DNA from: Variovorax sp. Root318D1
GTDB taxonomy: Bacteria > Pseudomonadota > Gammaproteobacteria > Burkholderiales > Burkholderiaceae_C
Direction: 5' to 3'
NCBI RefSeq assembly: GCF_001424835.1
Contig: NZ_LMCQ01000019.1
Location: forward strand, 355,011-419,010
DNA length: 64,000 nt
The position numbers were made by a program, and so were the translations under genes. Below the pieces are notes generated by a model that ran no database searches, was not told where the DNA came from, and saw only the letters and a list, made by a program, of their open reading frames with translations. Positions within the stretch are counted from its first letter, which is position 1, and each line of letters starts with the position of its first letter. This document shows positions 56,797 to 64,000 of the stretch, piece by piece.

Positions 56797-57827
56797 GTCT
56801 TGAGTGGGGTTCGTTCGCTGCGCAATGGCAGCATCGAAGTATTGAAGATCGCGTCAGACGCGGGCTTGACCTTGAGGCCGAATACTTCGACGACCTCGTC
56901 GACCTGCAGCTCTAGCGTGAGCTTGTTGATGTCGCCCAGGCCGTGGCTTCGCGTATCGGCGGCGCCCACATATTGCGCCGTGACGCCCCAGCGTTCAAGC
57001 TCCATCCTTTCGTCGAGGATGGGTTCGCGCTGGCGCAGGGCCGCAATGCTGGGCGCGGGGTTGGCAAAGGTTTCGACGATGGCTCGGTTGGTGGCGCGCA
57101 GAAAGGCCGCAACCAGCTTCGGATTTTGAGCGATCAGGTTGCTGCTCGCGAGAATGGCGTTACCGTACAGGTTGACGCCCGCATCCGCATATTTGAGCAC
57201 CGACAGCTCCTCGGGCTTCATGCGCGCAAAGAGCGAAATGGCCGAGTCATGAAAGTAAGTGGCGGCATCCACGTCGCCGCGCACCATCACGTTGTCGCGC
57301 GCGCTGAAGTCGGTGGTCTGCCACTGGAAGGCATCGCTGCGCATGCCCTGCTTGCGCGCCACCATCGGCCACGCACGGCGTGTCGATTCGACCGCCGCGG
57401 CCGCCACCTTCTTGCCGGCCAGGCTCTTGAAGTCGGTCGTCACTCCACGGTCCTTGCGGCCGATGATCACGAAGGGCGCGCGGTTGTAGTACTGGTACAC
57501 GGCCTGGACCATCGGTGTGCCGGGGTTCTGCGCATTGAACTCCACCAGCGAGCTGATGTCGCCCAGGCCCATCTGGTAGACGCCGCTTGCAATGCGCGTG
57601 ATCGACGCGACCGATCCGGCGCCGGTGTCGATGGTCACGTCCAGCCCTTCGTCCCTGTAGTAGCCCTTGCTGTGCGCAAGAAAGAACGGGGCGGTCTGAC
57701 CGTTGATGCGGAAGTCGAGCGTGAACTTGAGTGGAGTCAGCTTGCCGCCGCTCTGGGCGAACACGGCGGGCGCGGCGAGAGGGAGCAGGGCGGCGGCGCT
57801 GGCGCCAAGAAAAAGTCGACGTTGCAT
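56793..57827 (-). CDS. NMT1/THI5-like ABC transporter substrate-binding protein
   Basis: A periplasmic receptor of 344 residues with a signal peptide (RRLFLGASAAALLPLAAPAV, cleavage near VFAQ). The NMT1-like fold shows LDFRINGQTAPFFLAHSKGY and GSVASITRIASGVYQMGLGD. This family binds pyrimidine or purine-like compounds and sulfonates. No permease or ATPase is next to it; a matching permease begins 5.5 kb to the right on the same strand. A xanthine-type riboswitch lies in its leader, so a purine ligand is likely. Confidence 0.9.
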   Translation of the reverse strand: MQRRLFLGASAAALLPLAAPAVFAQSGGKLTPLKFTLDFRINGQTAPFFLAHSKGYYRDEGLDVTIDTGAGSVASITRIASGVYQMGLGDISSLVEFNAQNPGTPMVQAVYQYYNRAPFVIIGRKDRGVTTDFKSLAGKKVAAAAVESTRRAWPMVARKQGMRSDAFQWQTTDFSARDNVMVRGDVDAATYFHDSAISLFARMKPEELSVLKYADAGVNLYGNAILASSNLIAQNPKLVAAFLRATNRAIVETFANPAPSIAALRQREPILDERMELERWGVTAQYVGAADTRSHGLGDINKLTLELQVDEVVEVFGLKVKPASDAIFNTSMLPLRSERTPLKT

Positions 57828-57882
57828 GTGGGGCCTCGGAATCTATTGAGTCTTGAATCCCCTGCACAAGACAGAGGCACTT

Positions 57883-57946
57883 CAAGAGCAATTTCCGGGC
57901 GGGCGCACAACGGTGGTGCGTGCGCTGCTGAACGCTTCTACTCTTG
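57883..57946 (-). promoter_or_regulatory. Candidate xanthine riboswitch (NMT1 motif), leader of the receptor-deaminase unit
   Basis: Read on the reverse strand: CAAGAG, then TAGAAGCGTTCAGC, a stem GCGCAC / GTGCGC with an 11-base loop, then GGAAATTG and CTCTTG, which pairs with the first hexamer as a six-base P1. The two conserved strings are the core of the xanthine-I/NMT1 riboswitch as I recall it. It ends 56 bases before the receptor ATG. The same strings occur in the opposite leader. No alignment to the covariance model was run. Confidence 0.82.
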
Positions 57947-58017
57947 CGGGCGCTGATGCACGAGCCATGCCAAGCCGCATGCCACGGTCTTTTGCTCGGG
58001 CATTGCACACGGGTGCT

Positions 58018-58045
58018 TTGAAGAGGCGCGGCCCCGAGCCACAAT
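58018..58045 (+). promoter_or_regulatory. Possible promoter for the Rieske gene
   Basis: TTGAAG and CACAAT are 16 bases apart and would start transcription about 25 bases before the riboswitch. The -10 match is poor. A promoter for the opposite transcript must lie in the same 130-base centre but was not resolved. Confidence 0.3.
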
Positions 58046-58076
58046 GCGGGCGCGCAATTTGCAAGTCGGATGGCGC

Positions 58077-58118
58077 AGAGTAGAAGCGTTCAGCCCCCGC
58101 GGCAGGAAATTGCTCTTT
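58077..58118 (+). promoter_or_regulatory. Candidate xanthine riboswitch (NMT1 motif), leader of the Rieske gene
   Basis: AGAG-TAGAAGCGTTCAGC, a short GCC / GGC stem, and GGAAATTG-CTCT. It shares an exact 18-base and a 13-base string with the element on the other strand; the central stem is shorter. P1 is only four pairs here, so this copy may be weaker. It lies 42 bases before the ATG, with AAGGAG at 58147-58152 available for sequestration. Confidence 0.8.
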
Positions 58119-58159
58119 CAAGTTCGTACGTACCCACGCGCAACAGAAGGAGTCCACGC

Positions 58160-59242
58160 ATGCTCGTCACCCAACAACCCGTCTTCCGCAAGTTCTGGCA
58201 TGCCGTCATGCCGCTCACCGACCTGGCCAAGGGCCCGAAGCCTTTCAGGCTGCTGGGCGAAGACATCGTTCTCTTCATCGACGCCGACGGCCAGCCGGCC
58301 GCCCTGCGCGACCGCTGCTGCCATCGCACCGCCAAGCTGTCGAGAGGCTGGTGCGTCGATGCCGAAGGCCAGGCCTGCGGGCAGGGCGCCATTCAGTGCG
58401 GCTACCACGGCTGGACCTACGACCGCAGCGGACAGGTGATCCGCATCCCGCAGTACGAGGCCGACCGCAAGATTTCGCCGGAGTACAAGACAACGGCCTA
58501 TCGCTGCACTGCGCGCTACGGCTACGCATGGGTGGCGCTCGAAGAACCCATTGCCGACATTCCCGCCATTCCGGAGTTCGACGATCCGGGCTACCGCACC
58601 ATCTTCCAGTTTTATGAAGAGTGGCAGACCAGCCCGATGCGTGCGCTCGAGAATTCTTTCGACAACTCGCATTTCAGCTTTGTGCACCGCGCCACCTTCG
58701 GCGTGGCCGCGAGCCCGAAGCCGAGCAAGTACGAACTGGTGGAAAACGAGAACGGCTTCTATGCCGAGACGGTGATCGAGGCGGTGAACCCCGTCAAGTT
58801 TCACGCCATCAGCGGCGTGACCGATCCGATCACCACGCGCCACATGCGCAACGCCTACTTCCTGCCGTTCTCGCGCCGGCTCGACATCGAGTATCCGAGC
58901 GGCGTGCGCCACATCATCATCAACTGCTTCACGCCCATCGACGACGGCCGCATGCAGCTGTGCCAATGGCTGTTCCGCAACGACACCGAGGCCGACTGCA
59001 CCGCGCAGATGCTGATCGACTTCGACGAGGCGGTGACGCGCGAGGACAAGGACATCCTCGAATCGACCGACCCCGATGCGCTGGTCGACACGCGGCGGCG
59101 GGGTGTCGAGTATTCGATGGAATCGGACCGGCCCGGCATGCTGATCCGCAAGCACCTGATGCAGCTGCTGGCGAAGCACGGCGAGGCGGAGATCTACCGC
59201 GGCATGACGAGCGCGACCATTCCGATTGCAAAAGCCGCTTGA
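58160..59242 (+). CDS. Rieske non-haem iron oxygenase, candidate xanthine/purine hydroxylase
   Basis: A 360-residue single-subunit oxygenase. The Rieske cluster is bound by C53-x-H55 and C80-x2-H83, with a longer spacer than usual. The mononuclear iron site is D168-x2-H171-x4-H176 in ENSFDNSHFSFVH. The ATG giving MLVTQQPVF is chosen for AAGGAG seven bases upstream. Context of a xanthine-type riboswitch suggests an HpxD-like purine hydroxylase or an N-demethylase of methylxanthines; family alone would also allow vanillate-type demethylases. No reductase partner gene is adjacent. Confidence 0.88.
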   Translation: MLVTQQPVFRKFWHAVMPLTDLAKGPKPFRLLGEDIVLFIDADGQPAALRDRCCHRTAKLSRGWCVDAEGQACGQGAIQCGYHGWTYDRSGQVIRIPQYEADRKISPEYKTTAYRCTARYGYAWVALEEPIADIPAIPEFDDPGYRTIFQFYEEWQTSPMRALENSFDNSHFSFVHRATFGVAASPKPSKYELVENENGFYAETVIEAVNPVKFHAISGVTDPITTRHMRNAYFLPFSRRLDIEYPSGVRHIIINCFTPIDDGRMQLCQWLFRNDTEADCTAQMLIDFDEAVTREDKDILESTDPDALVDTRRRGVEYSMESDRPGMLIRKHLMQLLAKHGEAEIYRGMTSATIPIAKAA

Positions 59243-59254
59243 GCGGCCGCTGCA

Positions 59255-60556
59255 TCAAGCGTGTGCCGTTGCCGGATTCGGGCGTGTTGCGCGCGGCGAG
59301 CCCTGCGCGTAGCGGTCCATCGCCAATCCGTCGGTGCGGATTTCCGGGCGCTGGCCGGTCACGAGGTCGGAGATGAGCTTGCCCGAGCCGCAGGCCATGG
59401 TCCAGCCCAGCGTGCCGTGGCCGGTGTTGAGGAACAGGTTCGCATAGCGCGTGGCGCCGACGATCGGTGTGCTGTCGGGTGTCATCGGCCGCAGGCCGGT
59501 CCAGAAGGTGGCGCGCGGCAGGTCGCCGCCGGGGAACAGGTCGCTCACCACCTTCTCGAGCGTGGCGCGGCGGTGCGGGTTCAGCCGCAGGTCGAAGCCG
59601 CCAAGCTCGGCCATGCCGCCCACGCGAATTCGGTTGTCGAAGCGCGTGACGGCCACCTTGTAGGTCTCGTCGAGCACGGTCGATTGCGGTGCCAGCGATT
59701 CGTCGAGCAGGGGCACGGTGAGCGAGTAGCCCTTGACGGGGTACACCGGAATGTCGAGACCGAGCGATGCGATGGCGGCGCGCGAGTAGCTGCCGAAGGC
59801 CATCACATAGCGGTCGGCCGTGAGGATCTTGCCGGCGCTGGTGCGCACGCCCGTGATGCGGTCGCCTGCCATCTCCAGGCCTTCGATCGCCTGGCCGAAG
59901 CGGAAGTCCACGCCCATGCCGCGTGCAATGTCGGCCAGGCCTCGGGTGAACAGGTGGCAGTCGCCGGTCTCGTCGTTGGGCAGGCGCAGGCCTCCCGTGA
60001 GGCGATCGCGTGCGCCGGCCAGCGCGGGTTCGACACGCGCCAGCGCATCGCGGTCGAGCAGCTCGTAGGGCACGCCGCATTCCTCCAGCACCGCAATGTC
60101 GCGCTGCACCGCGTCGAGCTGCGCCTGGGTGCGGAACAACTGCAGCGTGCCGCCGGTGCGGTGCTCGTAGTTGAGGCCGGTTTCCGCGCGCAGCTGCTGC
60201 AGGCAGCCGCGGCTGTATTCGGCCACGCGCATCATGCGTTCCTTGTTGACGGCGTAGCGCTCGGGCGAGCAGTTGCGCAGCATCGCCGCCATCCAGCGCA
60301 ACTGGAACAGCGTGCCGTCAGGCCGGATGGAGAGTGGGGCGTGCTTCTGGAACATCCACTTGATGGCCTTGAGCGGAATGCCGGGCGCGGCCCATGGCGT
60401 CGAGTAGCCCGGCGACACCTGTCCGGCGTTGCCGAAGCTGGTTTCTTCCGCGGGGCCGGACTGCCGGTCGAGCAGCGTCACGTCGGCGCCGGAGCGCGCA
60501 AGGTAGTAGGCCGTCGTGGTGCCGATCACGCCGCCGCCGAGAACGATGACTTTCAT
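59255..60556 (-). CDS. dadA: D-amino-acid dehydrogenase
   Basis: A FAD-dependent dehydrogenase of 433 residues. The N-terminal FAD loop is [15 protein letters not shown], and [19 protein letters not shown] is the DadA signature. The C-terminal [14 protein letters not shown] and [16 protein letters not shown] complete the family pattern. It oxidises D-amino acids to keto acids, passing electrons to the membrane. The internal ATG giving MKVIVLGGG is used. It is divergent from an Lrp-family regulator and convergent with the Rieske gene. Confidence 0.95.
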   Translation of the reverse strand: MKVIVLGGGVIGTTTAYYLARSGADVTLLDRQSGPAEETSFGNAGQVSPGYSTPWAAPGIPLKAIKWMFQKHAPLSIRPDGTLFQLRWMAAMLRNCSPERYAVNKERMMRVAEYSRGCLQQLRAETGLNYEHRTGGTLQLFRTQAQLDAVQRDIAVLEECGVPYELLDRDALARVEPALAGARDRLTGGLRLPNDETGDCHLFTRGLADIARGMGVDFRFGQAIEGLEMAGDRITGVRTSAGKILTADRYVMAFGSYSRAAIASLGLDIPVYPVKGYSLTVPLLDESLAPQSTVLDETYKVAVTRFDNRIRVGGMAELGGFDLRLNPHRRATLEKVVSDLFPGGDLPRATFWTGLRPMTPDSTPIVGATRYANLFLNTGHGTLGWTMACGSGKLISDLVTGQRPEIRTDGLAMDRYAQGSPRATRPNPATAHA

Positions 60557-60685
60557 GGGTATTTCCGCGAATGAAGGTGAATAGATGGACTCTAAAGTGC
60601 ACAATGCAGTGAATTTCATTGTTCTTATTGGTTTTGCAGTGGAATCCGCTGCGAGAAATCGCATTCATGCCACCTGCGAAGTGAA
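60557..60685. promoter_or_regulatory. Divergent dadA-lrp control region
   Basis: An AT-rich 129-base gap between divergent dadA and its Lrp-type regulator. It contains near-repeats such as GTGCACAATGCAGTGAAT and TTTTGCAGTGGAAT, plausible Lrp-family sites. No exact operator was defined. Confidence 0.5.
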
Positions 60686-61153
60686 ATGCCCGAACTCGAC
60701 CGCATCGACCGCAAAATCCTCGACCTGCTGCAGCGCCAGGGTCGCATTTCCATGACCGAACTGGCAGAGCGCATAGGCCTCTCGGCATCGCCTTGCGCCG
60801 AGCGCGTGAAGCGCATGGAGCGCGAAGGCGTCATCAGCGGCTACCACGCACATGTGTCGCCCGAGGCGCTGGGCAAGACGCTGCTGGTGTTCGTGGAAAT
60901 CAAGCTGTCGGCCAAGTCCGGCGACGTGTTCGACAAGGTGCGCAAGGAGCTGCTGCACATGCCCGAGGTGCTCGAGTGCCACCTGGTGTCGGGCAGCTTC
61001 GACTACCTGGTGAAGGCGCGGCTCAGCGGCATGAGCGAGTACCGGCACCTCTTGGGCGACATCCTCAAGAAACTGCCCGTGGCGGCCGAATCCCACAGCT
61101 ACGTGGTGATGGAGGAGATCAAGGAAACGCTCATGCTCGCGGTGGACCGCTGA
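60686..61153 (+). CDS. Lrp/AsnC-family regulator, likely of dadA
   Basis: A 155-residue regulator with the N-terminal helix-turn-helix (LDRIDRKILDLLQRQGRISM, GLSASPCAERVKRMEREG) and a RAM effector domain with VSGSFDYLVKARL. It is divergent from dadA, as in many proteobacteria where Lrp-like proteins control D-/L-alanine or amino-acid catabolism. Length and composition are normal for the family. Confidence 0.92.
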   Translation: MPELDRIDRKILDLLQRQGRISMTELAERIGLSASPCAERVKRMEREGVISGYHAHVSPEALGKTLLVFVEIKLSAKSGDVFDKVRKELLHMPEVLECHLVSGSFDYLVKARLSGMSEYRHLLGDILKKLPVAAESHSYVVMEEIKETLMLAVDR

Positions 61154-61231
61154 CAGGCCGCTCACAAGCAACTGAAAAGGGCTTTGCGGGCTACGATGGC
61201 GCCGCATTCACACCTCCACAAGGACATCGGC

Positions 61232-61630
61232 ATGAGCATCACGGTCCGGCGCGACGGCACCACGGGTACGCGTCACATCCTCAAGATCCGCAACCATGAA
61301 ATTGCCATCGATGCCTCGCCGGCCGGCGGCGGCAGCGACGCTGGCCCGGAGCCCCATGACCTGTACGACGCGTCGTTGGCCGCCTGCAAGGCGCTCACCG
61401 TGCTGATCTATGCGCGGCGCAAGGGCATGCCGGTGGAGGACATCGAGGTGGTCGTCGATCGCGACGACAGCGAGGAGCGCAAAGGCGTCTACCGGCTCAG
61501 GTCGAGCCTGCGTGTGACCGGCGAACTCACCGAAGCCCAGCGCGACGAACTGCTGCGCGTAGCGGGCAAGTGCCCGGTGCACCGGCTCATGACCGAGGTG
61601 ACTACCGAGATCGAGACCGGTTGGGCCTGA
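61232..61630 (+). CDS. OsmC-family peroxiredoxin-like protein
   Basis: A 132-residue OsmC/Ohr-like protein. The two thiols are in AACKALTVL and GKCPVHRLM, the standard positions for the reactive and resolving cysteines, and DLYDASLAACK marks the helix that carries the first. AAGGAC before the ATG fits a ribosome site. It reduces organic hydroperoxides or similar substrates in the cytoplasm; which subtype is not clear. Confidence 0.9.
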   Translation: MSITVRRDGTTGTRHILKIRNHEIAIDASPAGGGSDAGPEPHDLYDASLAACKALTVLIYARRKGMPVEDIEVVVDRDDSEERKGVYRLRSSLRVTGELTEAQRDELLRVAGKCPVHRLMTEVTTEIETGWA

Positions 61631-61711
61631 AACCCGTGGTCAGGTCCGATTTAGGGGGACGATTTACACTACTTGGCTCCCCCCGGCGCCGTCTACAGGA
61701 CACTTTCAACA

Positions 61712-62608
61712 ATGAAGTGGGTCATTCTTGCGATCTTCGCGCTTAGCGCGCTCTACGTTCATTTCCGCGGCCAGGTCCGGCATCGCTTCTTCAGGCAGCT
61801 GTCTGATCACTCGACCTTCCTGGCGCCGCTGAACGCCTTCATGTACATCTTCTCGAAGGTGCCGAGCACGCCGTACCTGTCGCCCGCGCAGTTTCCCGAA
61901 ATGCGCGTGCTCGAGGACAACTGGCAGGTTATCCGCGAAGAGGCGCTTGCAATGCGCCACGGCGGCAGCATCAAGGCTTCGAGCCAGTTCAACGACGTGG
62001 GCTTCAATTCCTTCTTCAAGAGCGGCTGGAAGCGCTTCTACCTCAAGTGGTACGACGAAGCGCATCCCTCGGCGGCCGTGCTCTGCCCCCGCACCACTGA
62101 GCTGCTCAAGGGCATCGGCACCATCAAGGCGGCCATGTTCGCCGAGCTGCCGCCGGGCAGCCGCCTTGTGCGCCATCGCGATCCGTTCGCTGGTTCGCTG
62201 CGCTACCACCTCGGGCTGTGGACGCCTGGCGTGGAGGGCTGCTACATCGACGTGGATGGCCAGCGCTACCACTGGCGCGACGGCGAGGCCGTGGTGTTCG
62301 ACGAGACGTACATCCACTACGCCGAGAACACGACCGACCACGACCGCGTGATCTTGTTCTGCGACATCGAGCGGCCGCTGAAGTACCGCTGGGCCAGCGC
62401 CGTGAACCGCTGGTTCGCCAAGAACCTGCTCGCCGCCGCCAGTTCGCCCAACGAGGCCGGCGACAAGACGGGCGGCATCAACCGCGCGTTCAAGTACATC
62501 TACCAGATCCGCGTCATCGGCAAGCGCCTCAAGGCCTGGGACAAGCGGGCCTACTACCTTGTGAAGTGGTCGATCTTCGGCGGCCTTGCCCTCTGGATCT
62601 TTTGGTAA
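61712..62608 (+). CDS. Aspartyl/asparaginyl beta-hydroxylase family, LpxO-like
   Basis: A 298-residue Fe(II)/2-oxoglutarate oxygenase anchored by an N-terminal helix (WVILAIFALSALYVHF) and a hydrophobic C-terminus (SIFGGLALWIFW). Iron ligands are in LVRHRDPF and FDETYIHYAENTTDHDRV. In Salmonella LpxO adds a 2-hydroxyl to a lipid A acyl chain at the inner membrane; length and topology here fit that group. The substrate is inferred. TACACT about 30 bases upstream could be its -10 box. Confidence 0.88.
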   Translation: MKWVILAIFALSALYVHFRGQVRHRFFRQLSDHSTFLAPLNAFMYIFSKVPSTPYLSPAQFPEMRVLEDNWQVIREEALAMRHGGSIKASSQFNDVGFNSFFKSGWKRFYLKWYDEAHPSAAVLCPRTTELLKGIGTIKAAMFAELPPGSRLVRHRDPFAGSLRYHLGLWTPGVEGCYIDVDGQRYHWRDGEAVVFDETYIHYAENTTDHDRVILFCDIERPLKYRWASAVNRWFAKNLLAAASSPNEAGDKTGGINRAFKYIYQIRVIGKRLKAWDKRAYYLVKWSIFGGLALWIFW

Positions 62609-62654
62609 GGCGCAAGCCTGCCGCGCGGTGCCAGCCGGCCACCGCTGCCCGCCC

Positions 62655-62879
62655 ATGCCCCTCGCAGACAGAGACCTGCCCCAGCCGATTGACCTTGCCA
62701 GCGCCCAGGCGCTGATCGAGGCCGTTCAGTCCGAAGCCGTGGCGCAGCAGCTCGCCTTGCGCACGCCGCCGCCCGAGCCCACCACCTGCTGCGGTCGCGG
62801 CTGCAACGGCTGCGTGTGGGAAGGCTGGCTCGCGGCCATCGCGTACTGGCGCGACGAGGCGTCGCTGCTGCTGGCTTAG
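62655..62879 (+). CDS. Small oxidoreductase-like domain protein
   Basis: A 74-residue protein with CCGRGCNGCVWEGW, the Cys-rich signature of the PF09791 oxidoreductase-like domain. The Cys cluster probably binds metal or a cluster. It overlaps the end of the convergent deaminase gene by four bases. Function is unknown. Confidence 0.8.
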   Translation: MPLADRDLPQPIDLASAQALIEAVQSEAVAQQLALRTPPPEPTTCCGRGCNGCVWEGWLAAIAYWRDEASLLLA

Positions 62880-63352
62880 CGGGATTCCCAGAAGCCGCGG
62901 TGCGTGGCGATCATTTCTTCCGCCACTTCGGGCACAGGGCCGATCACCTCGATTTTCTTCTGTCCGCGCGCGAACACTTCGCGGCAGGGCAGGCTGAGCG
63001 TAGGGTTCTCGGGGTGGTCGCCCGTGAGCGCGAGCAGGGCGCTTTCTTCTGCACCGTAGACGATGCGGCCGATGTGGGCCCAGTAGCTGGTTCCCGCGCA
63101 CATGGCGCAAGGCTCGAAGGTCGTCACCAGCGTGCATTGCCACAGGTAGTCGGCCGGCCAGTTCTGCGCGGCATGGCGCGCCAGCGTGGCCTCGGCGTGG
63201 TTCACCGTGTCGATGTTCCCTTGCTCGGCCAGGATGGTTTCGCCGTCCGGCGCAACGAGCACGGCGCCGAAGGGATGCCGGCCCATCGCCATGGCGCGCC
63301 GGGCCACCTCGTCGGCATGGCGCAGTGCGCGGATGATCTGGTCGCGAGTCAT
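62876..63352 (-). CDS. Second zinc nucleoside/guanine deaminase
   Basis: A 158-residue cytidine-deaminase-fold enzyme with HAE (52-54) and PCAMC (C82, C85). The C-terminal LSLPCREVFARGQKKIEVIG resembles the corresponding block of the first deaminase, so they are distant paralogues. It is co-directional with, and 10 bases after, the ABC permease gene, which suggests uptake and deamination of the same base. Substrate unproven. Confidence 0.87.
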   Translation of the reverse strand: MTRDQIIRALRHADEVARRAMAMGRHPFGAVLVAPDGETILAEQGNIDTVNHAEATLARHAAQNWPADYLWQCTLVTTFEPCAMCAGTSYWAHIGRIVYGAEESALLALTGDHPENPTLSLPCREVFARGQKKIEVIGPVPEVAEEMIATHRGFWESR

Positions 63353-63362
63353 GCGCCGCGCC

Positions 63363-64000
63363 TCATTGGTTTTGTGATCCGCGGTGCGCCCAGCCGGTCG
63401 TGTGCTTCTCGATCACGCTGAAGAGTTCGTACATCAGCATGGCCATCGCACCGACCACCATCAGGCCCGCGAAGGCCAGGCCCATCTGCATGGCCGAGCC
63501 GGCCGAAATCAGCAGGTAGCCGATGCCTTCGTTGGCAGCGGTCATCTCGCTCACCGTGGTGCCGACGAAAGCCAGTGTGATCGCGACCTTCAGCGAGCCG
63601 AAGAAGTAGGGCATGGAGCGCGGCAGGCCGATCTTCACGAGCACGTCCCAGCGCTTGGCGCCGAGCACGCGCAGCACGTCTTCCAGCTCGGGCTCCAGCG
63701 TGGCAAGGCCGGTGGCGATGTTGACCATGATCGGGAAGAAGCTGATCAGGAAGGCCGTGAGAATCGCCGGGCCCACACCGATGCCGAACCACACCACGAG
63801 GATGGGCACGAAGGCCGCCTTGGGCAATGCGTTGAACGCCGTCATGAGCGGATAGATCGCTGCATAGGCGATGCGCGAACTGCCGATCACGAAGCCCAGC
63901 AGCACCCCCACCACAATGGCAAGGCCGAAGCCCGCCATCGTGACCCAGAAGGTGCGCCACGCATGGCCCGCGATGATTTCCTTGAACTCCCAGAACTGGT
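63363..64000 (-). CDS. ABC transporter permease, SsuC/ThiX type, cut off by the window edge
   Basis: The frame stays open beyond an internal Met to the right edge and translates as FWEFKEIIAGHAWRTFWVTM before it, so the N-terminus is outside the window. The permease signature is the EAA-like loop DVLRVLGAKRWDVLVKIGLP. It is the NMT1-associated permease type for pyrimidines, purines or sulfonates. It likely forms one transporter with an ATPase off the window and possibly with the distant receptor near 57 kb. Confidence 0.9.
   Translation of the reverse strand, partial: QFWEFKEIIAGHAWRTFWVTMAGFGLAIVVGVLLGFVIGSSRIAYAAIYPLMTAFNALPKAAFVPILVVWFGIGVGPAILTAFLISFFPIMVNIATGLATLEPELEDVLRVLGAKRWDVLVKIGLPRSMPYFFGSLKVAITLAFVGTTVSEMTAANEGIGYLLISAGSAMQMGLAFAGLMVVGAMAMLMYELFSVIEKHTTGWAHRGSQNQ

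Noticed and set aside
59255-60664. A 36-residue N-terminal extension on dadA.
   Set aside because: It precedes the FAD-binding loop, lacks similarity to DadA proteins and runs into the regulator's control region; the internal ATG fits the family.

Overview
The window is high-G+C bacterial chromosome with dense, often overlapping genes. The protein content and family relationships suggest a beta-proteobacterium of the Comamonadaceae, probably Variovorax or a close relative: a urt urea-transport operon, Bug/TctC-type solute receptor, NMT1-type purine transport, D-amino-acid dehydrogenase with a divergent Lrp regulator, and family-typical interspersed repeats. No rRNA, CRISPR array, complete insertion sequence or prophage was seen. 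The assignment to genus is inference; no marker gene was compared.

Layout. 1-9.5 kb: the 3' part of serS, a tRNA-Ser(CGA), a sensor kinase convergent with a NarL-type response regulator, then a reverse-strand block of housekeeping genes (trpS, site-2 protease, YciO-like protein, EamA exporter, RNase AM-like PHP protein, CorA/ZntB transporter). 9.6-21.8 kb: polyphosphate kinase 2, a PHB-depolymerase-type esterase, the urea ABC transporter urtABCDE, an MFS exporter, a Tat-exported PhoD phosphatase and an aldo/keto reductase. 22-33 kb: a tripartite RND efflux operon with its own OmpR/kinase pair, a DedA-rhodanese fusion and a Cache-domain kinase/NarL regulator pair. 33.3-36.3 kb: a visibly less G+C-rich islet with a stand-alone RloC/PrrC-like ABC ATPase (candidate anticodon nuclease) and about 600 bp of apparently non-coding DNA. 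36.3-49.8 kb: small metabolic and envelope genes, cstA with its ybdD partner, and an M20 peptidase.

49.8-55.4 kb is an organosulfur cluster: thiol dioxygenase, a four-module rhodanese, a Bug-type receptor and a cystathionine beta-lyase-like enzyme in one direction, with a divergent LysR regulator whose palindromic box overlaps its own start codon.

55.4-64 kb is the most interesting region. Between an NMT1-type solute receptor and a Rieske oxygenase transcribed in opposite directions lie two copies of the same RNA element, one in each 5' leader. The conserved strings match the xanthine riboswitch (NMT1 motif) as I remember it. With two guanine-deaminase-like enzymes, ABC transporter parts and ureD in the same region, this reads as a xanthine-sensing purine uptake and oxidation locus, in which the Rieske enzyme may hydroxylate xanthine. 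The downstream nitrogen product, urea, links conceptually to the urt operon 40 kb away. An unrelated dadA/lrp pair, OsmC protein, LpxO-like hydroxylase and a second deaminase-permease unit complete the window, which cuts off the permease.
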